A DNA stretch of 64,000 bases from contig NZ_CP023278.1 in the NCBI RefSeq assembly GCF_002896875.1, forward strand, positions 5,588,501 through 5,652,500. The letters run 5' to 3'. Origin of the DNA: Nostoc sp. CENA543 (GTDB taxonomy: Bacteria > Cyanobacteriota > Cyanobacteriia > Cyanobacteriales > Nostocaceae). A program made the translations under genes and the position numbers. The notes under the pieces were generated by a model, which was not told the origin of the DNA, did not search any database, and saw only the letters and a program-made list of their open reading frames with translations. Positions 18,582-26,875 of this stretch are shown one piece after another; positions within the stretch are counted from its first letter, which is position 1, and every line of letters begins with the position of its first letter.

Positions 18582-18672
18582 TTGTAGTGGACTGACACGA
18601 CTAAAATGATGCAATAAAAAATCGGTTTCATCAGCGTTTATCTGCGTCCATCTGCGTTTTAGCCCACTACAT
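18582..18672. mobile_element. MITE-like 90-bp element
   Basis: Imperfect terminal inverted repeats TTGTAGTGGACT (18582-18593) and AGCCCACTACAT (18661-18672) enclose about 67 bp with no ORF and an internal direct repeat ATCTGCGT. No target duplication is clear. It sits just left of the IS701-type insertion. Confidence 0.45.
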
Positions 18673-18698
18673 TCGCCAGAAGGATTTTTTACCAAACC

Positions 18699-18702
18699 CT
18701 AT
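18699..18702. repeat. Target site duplication CTAT, left copy
   Basis: CTAT abuts the left end of the IS. An identical CTAT lies at 20092-20095 immediately after the right end. Confidence 0.8.
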
Positions 18703-20091
18703 CCCTGTTTTGTCACTCTAGGCAGAGGAAAAGTAGAAATCAGGGTGAGTCAGGAAAATAAATATTGAACTGGTGAGGTGATAAATAATAGATTGAAGTT
18801 TAGAAAAACCCAAGGACAATTGGGGAATAGGAAAAACTGTTAACCAGGGATATATTAGGTTAAATAAAGTAAAAGGTTGAATTATTAAACGGAGATTGTT
18901 AAGAATGTTCTTCCAACCCTTTCCATCATCCCACCAAGGATGAACAGCAAATTTTGATGGAGATTCAGGCACAGAAAACTGCATTTGTTCAGAGTGAAGG
19001 CTAACCATTAAATAGCTACTACAAACAATCTCCCACCAGCGTTCAATATCCGCATAGTGAGTCAGACGATAATCTGCCCAACCTAATTCATTCTTACTTT
19101 GCTTCAAGCCATATTCAACCCATGTTCTTAACCCATAGAAATTCCCAACTTCCCTGGGTGTAATATCGGGATATTTAGTCATGACATACCAAGTAGAGTT
19201 TCCTGGCAACTTTTCAACGTCTGTGGTGATCTGCCAATATCTATGTTCGCTACGTTTTCCGTAAATTATTTCTCTAATATATCGATTTTCACTGTCGAGG
19301 TCAGAAAATACACGTTTAAATCTCTGCCACTCTAGATATTGAGTATGCTGTCGTGGAAGTAGCTTTACATCGTGGTTTGAGCGAATTGCCACTATATAGT
19401 TTAGATTCATTTCATCTAACACTGATACAAAATTAGTTCCGCTTTCTCCATACAAACTATCTGCCAATACTAAATTAAATTTAAAGCCTAGTGACTTGAG
19501 CTTTCTGATTAAATTAGCGGCTATTTGTGGCTTGGTTAGATACTTATCTTCTGGTTTTAATCTTTCACGCGGCTTGTATACTTCAAACAGCAGAGGAAAG
19601 GTCATTCCGCAGAATACACCGTATGCTGTAACCACTACAATTCCATTGTCAACCTTTCCTAAGTTTCCTATATATTGTCTTTTGACATAATCTGTTGATG
19701 AGCCTTTCTTTCTATCTCCAGTTTCGTCAATAATTAAAACGATTGGTCTACCTTTTATGATTTCTAAAATTAGTTCTAAACGTAAAGCTCTTAGCTTCTC
19801 TATTTCCCAAGGTGATTTAGTTAAGAAATGATGTAAGCCTTGCTGATTATCTAATCCTACAATTTTGGCTATTTCTGGTAATGTTTTCCGTTTTAGTTCG
19901 GAAATGCAACCTATATGCAGGTATTTAAATGCTTCAAAGCTTCTAACATCTGAAAACAGACTTTTATACCACTGGCAATATTCGTCCACGAATTTGATCG
20001 TTTTCACGGGTGAACGAGGCTCTACCATTCTCTGTGCTTACGTTCTAGAGTTTTTACGTTCTTATACTACCGCGAAAGTGACAAATCAGGG
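18703..20091 (-). mobile_element. IS701-family insertion sequence
   Basis: A 1389-bp element. Terminal inverted repeats: CCCTGTTTTGTCACTCT (18703-18719) and the complement of AAAGTGACAAATCAGGG (20075-20091), 15 of 17 positions matching. A 4-bp CTAT duplication flanks it, as expected for IS701-type elements. A single intact transposase fills the interior. Its right end lies exactly at the chpX stop codon: the TAG of chpX is made from the duplicated CTAT. Confidence 0.9.
18718..20028 (-). CDS. IS701-family transposase
   Basis: A 436-residue DDE transposase, apparently full length. Catalytic Asp candidates are in VLIIDETGDRKKG (residue ~120) and NLVLADSLYGESG (~195); the C-terminal part has the GLRTWVEYGLKQSKNELG segment where the catalytic Glu is expected. 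Its stop codon lies inside the left terminal repeat. No frameshift or internal stop, so the element may still be active. Confidence 0.92.
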   Translation of the reverse strand: MVEPRSPVKTIKFVDEYCQWYKSLFSDVRSFEAFKYLHIGCISELKRKTLPEIAKIVGLDNQQGLHHFLTKSPWEIEKLRALRLELILEIIKGRPIVLIIDETGDRKKGSSTDYVKRQYIGNLGKVDNGIVVVTAYGVFCGMTFPLLFEVYKPRERLKPEDKYLTKPQIAANLIRKLKSLGFKFNLVLADSLYGESGTNFVSVLDEMNLNYIVAIRSNHDVKLLPRQHTQYLEWQRFKRVFSDLDSENRYIREIIYGKRSEHRYWQITTDVEKLPGNSTWYVMTKYPDITPREVGNFYGLRTWVEYGLKQSKNELGWADYRLTHYADIERWWEIVCSSYLMVSLHSEQMQFSVPESPSKFAVHPWWDDGKGWKNILNNLRLIIQPFTLFNLIYPWLTVFPIPQLSLGFSKLQSIIYHLTSSIFIFLTHPDFYFSSA

Positions 20092-21225
20092 CTATTTATT
20101 CACATTGAGTATCTGCGAAGTTTTTAACCTCTCCATCCATTTTTCTAAATAGACTCGGTTGGCTTCTTGTTCAGATGGTTCTGAACTATCAGCCGGATAA
20201 GGCATTAAACCTAAAATTGCTGCTGTGGTGACGCAAAACATCGACTTTTGGAAAGTCATACAAATCTGCACCCGCAAATCATCTTCACCTCGGAGACTTT
20301 GCCGATAAATCTTATGTAAATATTCTGGTAAATAATGACGCATATCTTGCATTAACAATGTGGGAGGAATACCTGCGCCACCAATAGGCAAAGGATCAGC
20401 GTATAATGCCCCATATTGAAATCTGGCTTGATCAGGCGGAATCTGATATGCTTGAGCGTTTAAAGAAACTGTTCCCAAGAAGGGAGTACCTCTAAAGAAA
20501 ACCGCTTCTACATAGGGGACTGCTGTATCTGCTAAAAAGGTCAACCCTAAGCTTTTAGGAATAATATCATAGACCTTGTTGTTAATTGTCACTGCGTAGG
20601 TAATGGGCTTTAAAGCATCTGCCACTAACCCGGCTTTAATATGGTCTACAACTTGCGGAATTGTTTTAATTTCACCTCTGTCATAACGGTCTGATAAGTT
20701 GAGGAAAATATCAGCCATGACACGCCAAAATTGACCCAAGCCACTATAGTAAGCTGACACCCGCAGTTGTTCAATTAAAAAGTCGGGAAACAGTTGATTT
20801 ATTCCCATAACCAAGGGATTTGTTGCAAATTTTGCCTTAATTACTGCTTGCGCCCTTTGTTGAAATTCTTTGGTATCTAAATAGGCATCTAAACCACCGC
20901 CACCATGCCACATCATGGCTTTCATACAGTATTCGGCATACTCAAAATTAATTCTGTCATGCCACCAATGGCGGAATAATTTTTGCGGAGTGATTTCGCC
21001 ATTGAAATATTTAAAGAATGGGAAAAATACTAAAAATTGATGGTCAGCAATATAAATTAGATTTTTAGAATAAGCATCTAAAACTACACCATAGCTTTTG
21101 AGAATCCCCACAACTTCTAAAACATTTTGGGGACTATCTACAAGTAGAGCTTGACCTGTAAGTAGCCGTTCGACAAACTCAGATAAAGGTTTATTCGGCT
21201 TATTTTTAACAGTTACCATTGCCAA
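20092..21225 (-). CDS. chpX: CO2 hydration protein of the NDH-1 complex (ChpX/CupB type)
   Basis: 377 residues matching the cyanobacterial CO2-hydration protein family (Chp/Cup). These subunits bind the NdhF/NdhD module of specialised NDH-1 complexes on the thylakoid membrane and convert CO2 to bicarbonate, probably with carbonic-anhydrase-like chemistry. His/Cys-bearing segments such as KAMMWHGGGGLDAY and FRHWWHDRINFEYAEYC could bind metal. The length (377) and the absence of a CupS-like gene favour the constitutive CupB/ChpX type over CupA. The stop codon lies in the target duplication of an IS, so the protein is intact but its natural 3' region is displaced by 1.4 kb. Confidence 0.88.
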   Translation of the reverse strand: MAMVTVKNKPNKPLSEFVERLLTGQALLVDSPQNVLEVVGILKSYGVVLDAYSKNLIYIADHQFLVFFPFFKYFNGEITPQKLFRHWWHDRINFEYAEYCMKAMMWHGGGGLDAYLDTKEFQQRAQAVIKAKFATNPLVMGINQLFPDFLIEQLRVSAYYSGLGQFWRVMADIFLNLSDRYDRGEIKTIPQVVDHIKAGLVADALKPITYAVTINNKVYDIIPKSLGLTFLADTAVPYVEAVFFRGTPFLGTVSLNAQAYQIPPDQARFQYGALYADPLPIGGAGIPPTLLMQDMRHYLPEYLHKIYRQSLRGEDDLRVQICMTFQKSMFCVTTAAILGLMPYPADSSEPSEQEANRVYLEKWMERLKTSQILNVNK

Positions 21226-21463
21226 TTCTCCTAATAAAATTTTTAAAATTATGCTTGTTAGGGACTTCCAGAGAATAAACTATCCAATTTACCTACTTTA
21301 AAATAACTGTCTCTCCCCCTGCTCCCTGCTCCCTGCCCCCTTGCTATTCAGGTGATTGTATATTTTTTAATTGGAAGTCCCTTATTTCTGGGATGTTTAG
21401 TAATGGCAATGGCTAACTGTCTTGCTAGAACCCATCAGCCATTACTAACTGGCAGTTCGATGT

Positions 21464-22966
21464 TTAACTTTTGTCTGGTGTGTGATGCAATGAAACCGTG
21501 GCTACTGTATGTTCTACACTCACCATAGCCGTAACAGTGGGTTCGCTCCAGTGTACTAACCAAGTAGGTTGGATACCAAAAATGATAATTAAGGTTGCTA
21601 ATAACATTGCTGGGGCGCGATCGCTCCAGTAAACTCTAGGTAAGCTAATTACTTGCTCAGACAAACGCCCGAAAAAAGCACGGTTAACCAGAATTAAGAA
21701 ATAAACTGCCGTTAAACCAGTGCCAATCATTGATAACAACGTTTGGATGGGAAATATCGCAAAACTCCCTCTAAACACGATAAATTCGGAAATAAACCCT
21801 ACCATTCCAGGAGTTCCAGCACTAGCCATTACACCTAAAATCATCAAGCTACCAATGACAGGTAAACCCCGTTCTGGGTTCAGCAGTCCTCGAATCACGC
21901 TTAAATCTCGGCTTCCAGCTTTTTGGTAGACAACACCGACTAACAAAAACAGCATTGCCGAAATTAACCCGTGGCTAATCATCTGCATCACAGCACCCAA
22001 TGTGCTTAAGGGTGTAGCAGCAGCCGCCGCTAGTAAAATATAGCCCATGTGACCAATTGAACTATAGGCTACCATCTTCTTCATATCAGTTTGCGCGATC
22101 GCACAGGATGAACCATACAACACGCTGACCACAGCCCAAACTGCTAACCAAGGTGCTAAATATCCCCAAGCTGTCGGTAACAAGTTCATCCCAAACCGCA
22201 ACAAGCCATAGGTTCCCAATTTCAATAACACACCAGCCAGCAGTACGGAAATTGGTGTAGAAGCTTCAACGTGAGCATCTGGCAACCAAGTGTGAAAGGG
22301 AACTAATGGCATTTTAATCCCAAAACCGATGAGAATTCCCGCCAAAAGTATCAATTGGGTAGCTAAGGGTAGGGCTTTTGTATTTAATGCTGTAAGAGCA
22401 AAGCTATTAGCACCACTCAACCACACCAAACCCAGGAAACTAGCTAGAATTAGAATCCCAGAAACAGCAGTGTAGATGAGGAATTTTGTTGCTGCGTAAC
22501 CGCGTTTTGCCCCTCCCCAAATGGCAATGAGTAGGTATAGGGGAATTAGTTCTAACTCATAAAACAGGAAAAACAGCAGTAAATCTTGGGCGAGGAATGC
22601 ACCTGCGACTCCAGCACTCAATATTAGGATTAGGGCGTAATAAAACCGAGGACGTTGTAGAGATTCATCGCTGCTGTAGATGGCGATCGCAGTTAATAGC
22701 GCATTTAACAACAGCAAAGGTAAAGATAAGCCATCTACCCCCAGATTATAGTTCAAGCCCAAGGCATTGATCCAGGGTAAAAACTCACTGAACTGCTGGT
22801 TAACTTCTCCTGGACTAAATTGGCTAGCTAAAAACACCGTCCACAAGAAAATTAACCCAGAGGAAATTAAAGCCACACTCCGGGAGATTTTCCCATCCTC
22901 GCCAGCAGGTAATAAACCAACTAACAACGCACCCAACAAAGGGGCAAAAATTAAAGCACTCAGCAT
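21464..22966 (-). CDS. ndhD4: NAD(P)H-quinone oxidoreductase subunit NdhD4
   Basis: A 500-residue antiporter-like proton-pumping subunit with about 13-14 membrane helices. Conserved features include the Glu-bearing helix (LFFLFYELELIPLYLLIAIWGG), a Lys helix (GFGIKMPLVPFHTWLPDAHVEAST) and TDMKKMVAYSSIGHMGYI. It lies between ndhF and the CO2-hydration gene, the arrangement of the CO2-uptake NDH-1 modules. The '4' label follows from the partner gene and operon layout and is less certain than the family. Confidence 0.92.
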   Translation of the reverse strand: MLSALIFAPLLGALLVGLLPAGEDGKISRSVALISSGLIFLWTVFLASQFSPGEVNQQFSEFLPWINALGLNYNLGVDGLSLPLLLLNALLTAIAIYSSDESLQRPRFYYALILILSAGVAGAFLAQDLLLFFLFYELELIPLYLLIAIWGGAKRGYAATKFLIYTAVSGILILASFLGLVWLSGANSFALTALNTKALPLATQLILLAGILIGFGIKMPLVPFHTWLPDAHVEASTPISVLLAGVLLKLGTYGLLRFGMNLLPTAWGYLAPWLAVWAVVSVLYGSSCAIAQTDMKKMVAYSSIGHMGYILLAAAAATPLSTLGAVMQMISHGLISAMLFLLVGVVYQKAGSRDLSVIRGLLNPERGLPVIGSLMILGVMASAGTPGMVGFISEFIVFRGSFAIFPIQTLLSMIGTGLTAVYFLILVNRAFFGRLSEQVISLPRVYWSDRAPAMLLATLIIIFGIQPTWLVHWSEPTVTAMVSVEHTVATVSLHHTPDKS

Positions 22967-23203
22967 AAGAAAGGGATATAAAAGTCGGAAGTCGGTATTT
23001 TCGGAACTCAGAAGTTAATTACTCCCTCACTCCTCTAAACTAATTACTCAACAAGGGCTAACGCCCCACTAACAGCACTCACTCACCACTCACCACTCAT
23101 TACTCACCACTCAGCACTCATTACTCATTACTTATTACTTATTACTCATTACCCACTACTCAGCACGGGCTAAACGCCCCGCTTCCGCTAACAGCACTCA
23201 GCA
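22967..23203. repeat. ndhD-ndhF spacer filled with repeats
   Basis: 237 bp. It holds CACTCACCACTCATTACTCA-type heptamers (about 23080-23160) and a 37-bp dispersed repeat at 23161-23197 that is identical to 28739-28775. Confidence 0.8.
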
Positions 23204-25060
23204 CTAAAAAGGCAACTTATCCAATAAGCCCAATGACCAACTAATAAAAAATCCCAGAATGCTAACTACCGCTAGGATGGTCAACATATAACCTTGAGAT
23301 TGACCGGAAATACTGTACTTTAAGCCTTGTCCGCTTAAAATCGCGGCAAATCCCACTAGGTTTACTAAACCATCCACTAAATAGCGATCGCTCCAAGCGG
23401 AAATTTTCGATAGGATGGCGACAGCACTAACTATTGTGAGGCGATAAATCCGGTCAATGTAAAAGTCATAACCCAATAAATCCTGTACCATCCGCCAAGC
23501 CATGACTCTTGATCTCGACCAAGCTTTATGCAGATAAATGGTTGACCCAATTACTACACCCGCTACCGTAGAAGACACCAATACTAAAACCACATACCAA
23601 TCAATACTTTCCCAAGCAGGTAGCAAGTACCATTGCTGTAGCATCAGAGGTAATAGTAAAGTCACAATTGTCAGTGACACCATTGGGAAAGCCATCGGCC
23701 AGCCCACTTCCGGGGCGCGACGGGTTTTTTGTTGCGGTTTACCCCAAAAAACTAATCTAAATACCCGCGTCAGGTTGAGAGCTGTTAAGCCGTTAACTAA
23801 AATGAGAATGGCAATTACCCAAGGACTCACTCTCACTAAACCATCAGCCCAAGACAACATTGCCCAAAAACTACCTAGTGGTAGCAGTGTTACCATTCCG
23901 GCTGCACCCACTACGTAAGCAGTAGTAGTGGCTGGCATTTTTGACCATAAACCACCCATTTCTGTTAAATCTTGACTTTGGGTGGTGAAAATCACAGAAC
24001 CAGAACTCATAAATAATAATGCTTTAGCGATCGCATGAGTTAACAGCAGCATCAAAGCCACACCACCCTGCTGTAAACCTACCGCTAAAAATACCAGTCC
24101 CATATAAGCACTAGTAGAGTGGGATAAAGCCCGCTTAATATCAGTCTGCGCCAGAGAAACTAAACTCGCTCCTACTGCTGTCACACCACCAATAATTAGC
24201 AAAGCATTCAAAGCTACAGGTGAGAGAGCCAAAATTGGCTGCAACTTGTACAAAACATAAGCACCACCCGCTACTACCAAGGAGTTCCGCATCACTGAAG
24301 CTGGGTTAGGGCCTTCCATTGCTTCATCTAACCACAAATGCAAAGGAAACTGGGCGCATTTCCCTGCTGGCCCCGCAATTAACGCTAAACCCAACAAAGT
24401 AGCAGTTAATGGGTTTAAATTCGCCGTCTGCACCCACTCATATAAATCAGAAAAATTCAAACTGCCCGCTAAGGTAGACAGGGTGACAACTGCCATCAGC
24501 AGCATTAAGTCGCCAACTCGCTTTGTCCAAAAAGCATCTCTAGCTGCTGTCACTACTAAAGGCTGTGCGTACCAAAATCCCACTAGCAAGTAAGTAGAAA
24601 GTGTCAGTACCTCCAAAAGCCCATAGGTGAGAAACAAAGAATCACTAATTGCTAAACCACTCAATGCGGCTTCAAAAAATCCGAGCAACCCAAAAAACCG
24701 TGCTAACGCCCAGTCCTTTTCCATGTAGCCCAAAGCGTAGATTTGCGCCAGTATACTCAGCCCAGTAATTAATACTGTTGCCCCAATACTCACTACTGAA
24801 AATTCCAACGCAAAAGATAAATTGAAATCAGCCGCTTGAAACCAAGTAATAATCGAGGTTTCTTGTTCTCTGTTCCAAATATCCTTAAAAACCAAGAGGC
24901 TATGAGCAAAAGCCAAAAGGGTAGTCAACAAGTTCAAATATGCTGCCGGTCTAGGCCCCGTCCTGCGGATGATTCCTAATGTCCACGGCAAGGTAAAAAG
25001 TGCGCCTAATAGACTATAAAAAGGCACACACCAACTTGTTGCAAATAGAAACTCATTCAT
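23204..25060 (-). CDS. ndhF4: NAD(P)H-quinone oxidoreductase subunit NdhF4
   Basis: A 618-residue NuoL/NdhF-type subunit, with about 15-16 membrane helices including a long lateral C-terminal segment. Conserved segments: FLTYGLLEVLTLSTYLLVGF, AGKCAQFPLHLWLDEAMEGP and QTDIKRALSHSTSAYMGLVF. It is the first gene of the minus-strand ndhF-ndhD-chp set and reads away from the carboxysome operon. The product forms the distal membrane arm of the CO2-uptake NDH-1 complex. Confidence 0.92.
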   Translation of the reverse strand: MNEFLFATSWCVPFYSLLGALFTLPWTLGIIRRTGPRPAAYLNLLTTLLAFAHSLLVFKDIWNREQETSIITWFQAADFNLSFALEFSVVSIGATVLITGLSILAQIYALGYMEKDWALARFFGLLGFFEAALSGLAISDSLFLTYGLLEVLTLSTYLLVGFWYAQPLVVTAARDAFWTKRVGDLMLLMAVVTLSTLAGSLNFSDLYEWVQTANLNPLTATLLGLALIAGPAGKCAQFPLHLWLDEAMEGPNPASVMRNSLVVAGGAYVLYKLQPILALSPVALNALLIIGGVTAVGASLVSLAQTDIKRALSHSTSAYMGLVFLAVGLQQGGVALMLLLTHAIAKALLFMSSGSVIFTTQSQDLTEMGGLWSKMPATTTAYVVGAAGMVTLLPLGSFWAMLSWADGLVRVSPWVIAILILVNGLTALNLTRVFRLVFWGKPQQKTRRAPEVGWPMAFPMVSLTIVTLLLPLMLQQWYLLPAWESIDWYVVLVLVSSTVAGVVIGSTIYLHKAWSRSRVMAWRMVQDLLGYDFYIDRIYRLTIVSAVAILSKISAWSDRYLVDGLVNLVGFAAILSGQGLKYSISGQSQGYMLTILAVVSILGFFISWSLGLLDKLPF

Positions 25061-25719
25061 TTAGATTTCCCTTGAAGACTCAGCCTTAAATTTTCCTAAA
25101 ACCCTTAGAATAATCATTTACTAAAAAAAAATAAATTGTGCTAAAAACTAGGTTTTTTTAACTTTTTTCCTGAATCTGGATATCCAGTAGGTTTTACTTA
25201 CTATCCCTTTATAAAACTGCAATTAAACTCAAATTAATTGCCAAGAAAGCATTTTTATTGTGCATATTTTGGCTCTTTTAATGTCTTCATTTCTACTTTT
25301 AGAACATAATTTTATAAAAGTTATTTAAAAAACTTATGTATTTTTTGTTCAGTCTTGATCCATACTACAAAACGAGGGAAAATCAGAGACTACACAATTC
25401 ATAGACTCCTATTGTTCCCCTCTAGACAGGATTAACCTAGACTTATTGAATATCTTTTCCCAAATGTAATAAAAAAATTATAAAGCACAAGTGGTTGCTC
25501 TAGTAATCCGTCAACTTTGATTGAACAGATCACAGGTACGAAATTTTGTTAAGTTTTTTAAAACTTTTTTATTATAAACTATTATACTAATTTATGTTGC
25601 CAGGGGAGCCAAGCTTTTCTATGCTTAATTTGGAAGTGTTTTTTAGCTCAAGATGAGCTTCCCCGTCAAAATTTTCTTTTCCTCGGTACTGATTGGATTA
25701 ATTTTTTAGGAGACATGGG
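25061..25719. other. Divergent regulatory region, ndhF4 / ccm operon
   Basis: 659 bp, AT-rich and unusually free of tandem repeats. It holds the ndhF4 and ccmK2 promoters; I cannot fix their -10/-35 elements. Near ccmK2 there is a perfect hairpin AGCTCA-AGA-TGAGCT (25645-25659) with an outer GGAAG/CTTCC pair (25632-25636, 25658-25662 partly shared), and AGGAG (25709-25713) just before the ATG. Confidence 0.6.
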
Positions 25720-26028
25720 ATGCCAATTGCAGTTGGAATGATTGAGACCAAGGGATTTCCCGCAGTAGTAGAAGCAGCAGACGCAATGGTGAAAGCTGCC
25801 CGCGTAACTTTGGTAGGATATGAAAAAATCGGTAGTGCTAGAGTCACCGTCATTGTGCGCGGAGATGTATCTGAGGTACAAGCCTCAGTAGCAGCAGGTA
25901 TTGAAGCAGCTAGAAGAGTCAATGGTGGCGAAGTTGTCTCAACTCACATCATTGCCCGCCCCCACGAAAACTTAGAATACGTCTTACCGATTCGTTACAC
26001 GGAAGCTGTGGAACAGTTCCGTACCTAA
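25720..26028 (+). CDS. ccmK2: Carboxysome shell protein CcmK2
   Basis: A 102-residue single BMC-domain protein, the hexameric major shell subunit of the beta-carboxysome. The pore loop [15 protein letters not shown] contains the KIGS residues that line the central pore. Length and first place in the operon match CcmK2 of other cyanobacteria; it is about 90% like the next gene but ends earlier. ATG at 25720 has AGGAG 6-7 bases upstream. Confidence 0.96.
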   Translation: MPIAVGMIETKGFPAVVEAADAMVKAARVTLVGYEKIGSARVTVIVRGDVSEVQASVAAGIEAARRVNGGEVVSTHIIARPHENLEYVLPIRYTEAVEQFRT

Positions 26029-26066
26029 AAGGCAGAGTTAAAAAAACTCATTAACGGGGTTGCCTT
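26029..26066 (+). promoter_or_regulatory. Intercistronic hairpin between the two ccmK genes
   Basis: Outer arms AAGGCA (26029-26034) and TGCCTT (26061-26066) enclose GAGTT (26035-26039) and AACTC (26045-26049). The structure begins one base past the ccmK2 stop. It could be an attenuator, processing site or 3' stabiliser that sets the ccmK2 excess over distal genes. Confidence 0.5.
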
Positions 26067-26124
26067 CTTGAGCATTACATACAAGTCCAGAAGCTAAAAA
26101 ACTTAATTTCAGGAATCAAAGCAA

Positions 26125-26469
26125 ATGTCGATCGCAGTGGGAATGGTAGAAACGCTAGGCTTTCCAGCAGTAGTAGAGGCAGCAGATGCGATGGTGAAAG
26201 CTGCCCGTGTAACTTTGGTAGGCTATGAAAAAATCGGTAGTGGACGAGTAACTGTGATTGTCAGAGGCGACGTATCGGAAGTACAAGCCTCAGTAGCAGC
26301 AGGTATTGAATCAGTTAAGCGTGTCAACGGCGGACAAGTCCTGTCTACTCACATCATTGCCCGTCCTCATGAGAACTTAGAATACGTCCTCCCAATTCGT
26401 TATACCGAAGATGTAGAACAATTCCGGGAAAATGTGAACGCAATTCGTCCCTTCGGTAGAAGACCATAA
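26125..26469 (+). CDS. ccmK1: Carboxysome shell protein CcmK1
   Basis: A 114-residue BMC protein nearly identical to ccmK2 through the core, with the same pore motif ([15 protein letters not shown]) and an extra Arg/Pro C-terminal tail ([12 protein letters not shown]). The longer tail matches CcmK1 of related species. It probably forms mixed or separate hexamers in the shell facets. The next gene starts 6 bp after its stop. Confidence 0.95.
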   Translation: MSIAVGMVETLGFPAVVEAADAMVKAARVTLVGYEKIGSGRVTVIVRGDVSEVQASVAAGIESVKRVNGGQVLSTHIIARPHENLEYVLPIRYTEDVEQFRENVNAIRPFGRRP

Positions 26470-26475
26470 TTAGTA

Positions 26476-26778
26476 ATGCAAATTGCCAAAGTACGTGGCA
26501 CAGTAGTTAGCACACAGAAAGAGCCTAGTCTTAGAGGTGTGAAGCTACTGTTGTTGCAATTAGTAGATGAAGCAGGCAACCTCCTGCCCAAATACGAGGT
26601 AGCAGCAGATAGCGTAGGCGCAGGAGTTGATGAGTGGGTACTCGTAAGTCGTGGTAGTGCGGCGCGTCAAGTACCTGGGAACGAGCAGCGTCCTTTGGAT
26701 GCAGCAGTCGTGGCGATAATTGATACTATTCACGTAGAAGATCGTCTTATTTACAGCAAGAAAGACCAATACAGGTAG
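26476..26778 (+). CDS. ccmL: Carboxysome shell vertex protein CcmL
   Basis: A 100-residue EutN/CcmL-family protein that forms pentamers closing the vertices of the shell. It shows the family start MQIAKVRGTVVSTQKEPSL, the GAGVDEWVLVSRGSAAR segment and the C-terminal DAAVVAIIDTIHVE. It lies 6 bp after ccmK1 and is clearly cotranscribed. Confidence 0.96.
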   Translation: MQIAKVRGTVVSTQKEPSLRGVKLLLLQLVDEAGNLLPKYEVAADSVGAGVDEWVLVSRGSAARQVPGNEQRPLDAAVVAIIDTIHVEDRLIYSKKDQYR

Positions 26779-26875
26779 TCAACAGTCAACAGCCAACGGT
26801 CAGCTTCCAGTCTTATTGACTATGGACTATGGACTAGAGACTATTACCTAAATTTTAATCAGGAGGAATCTCGCG

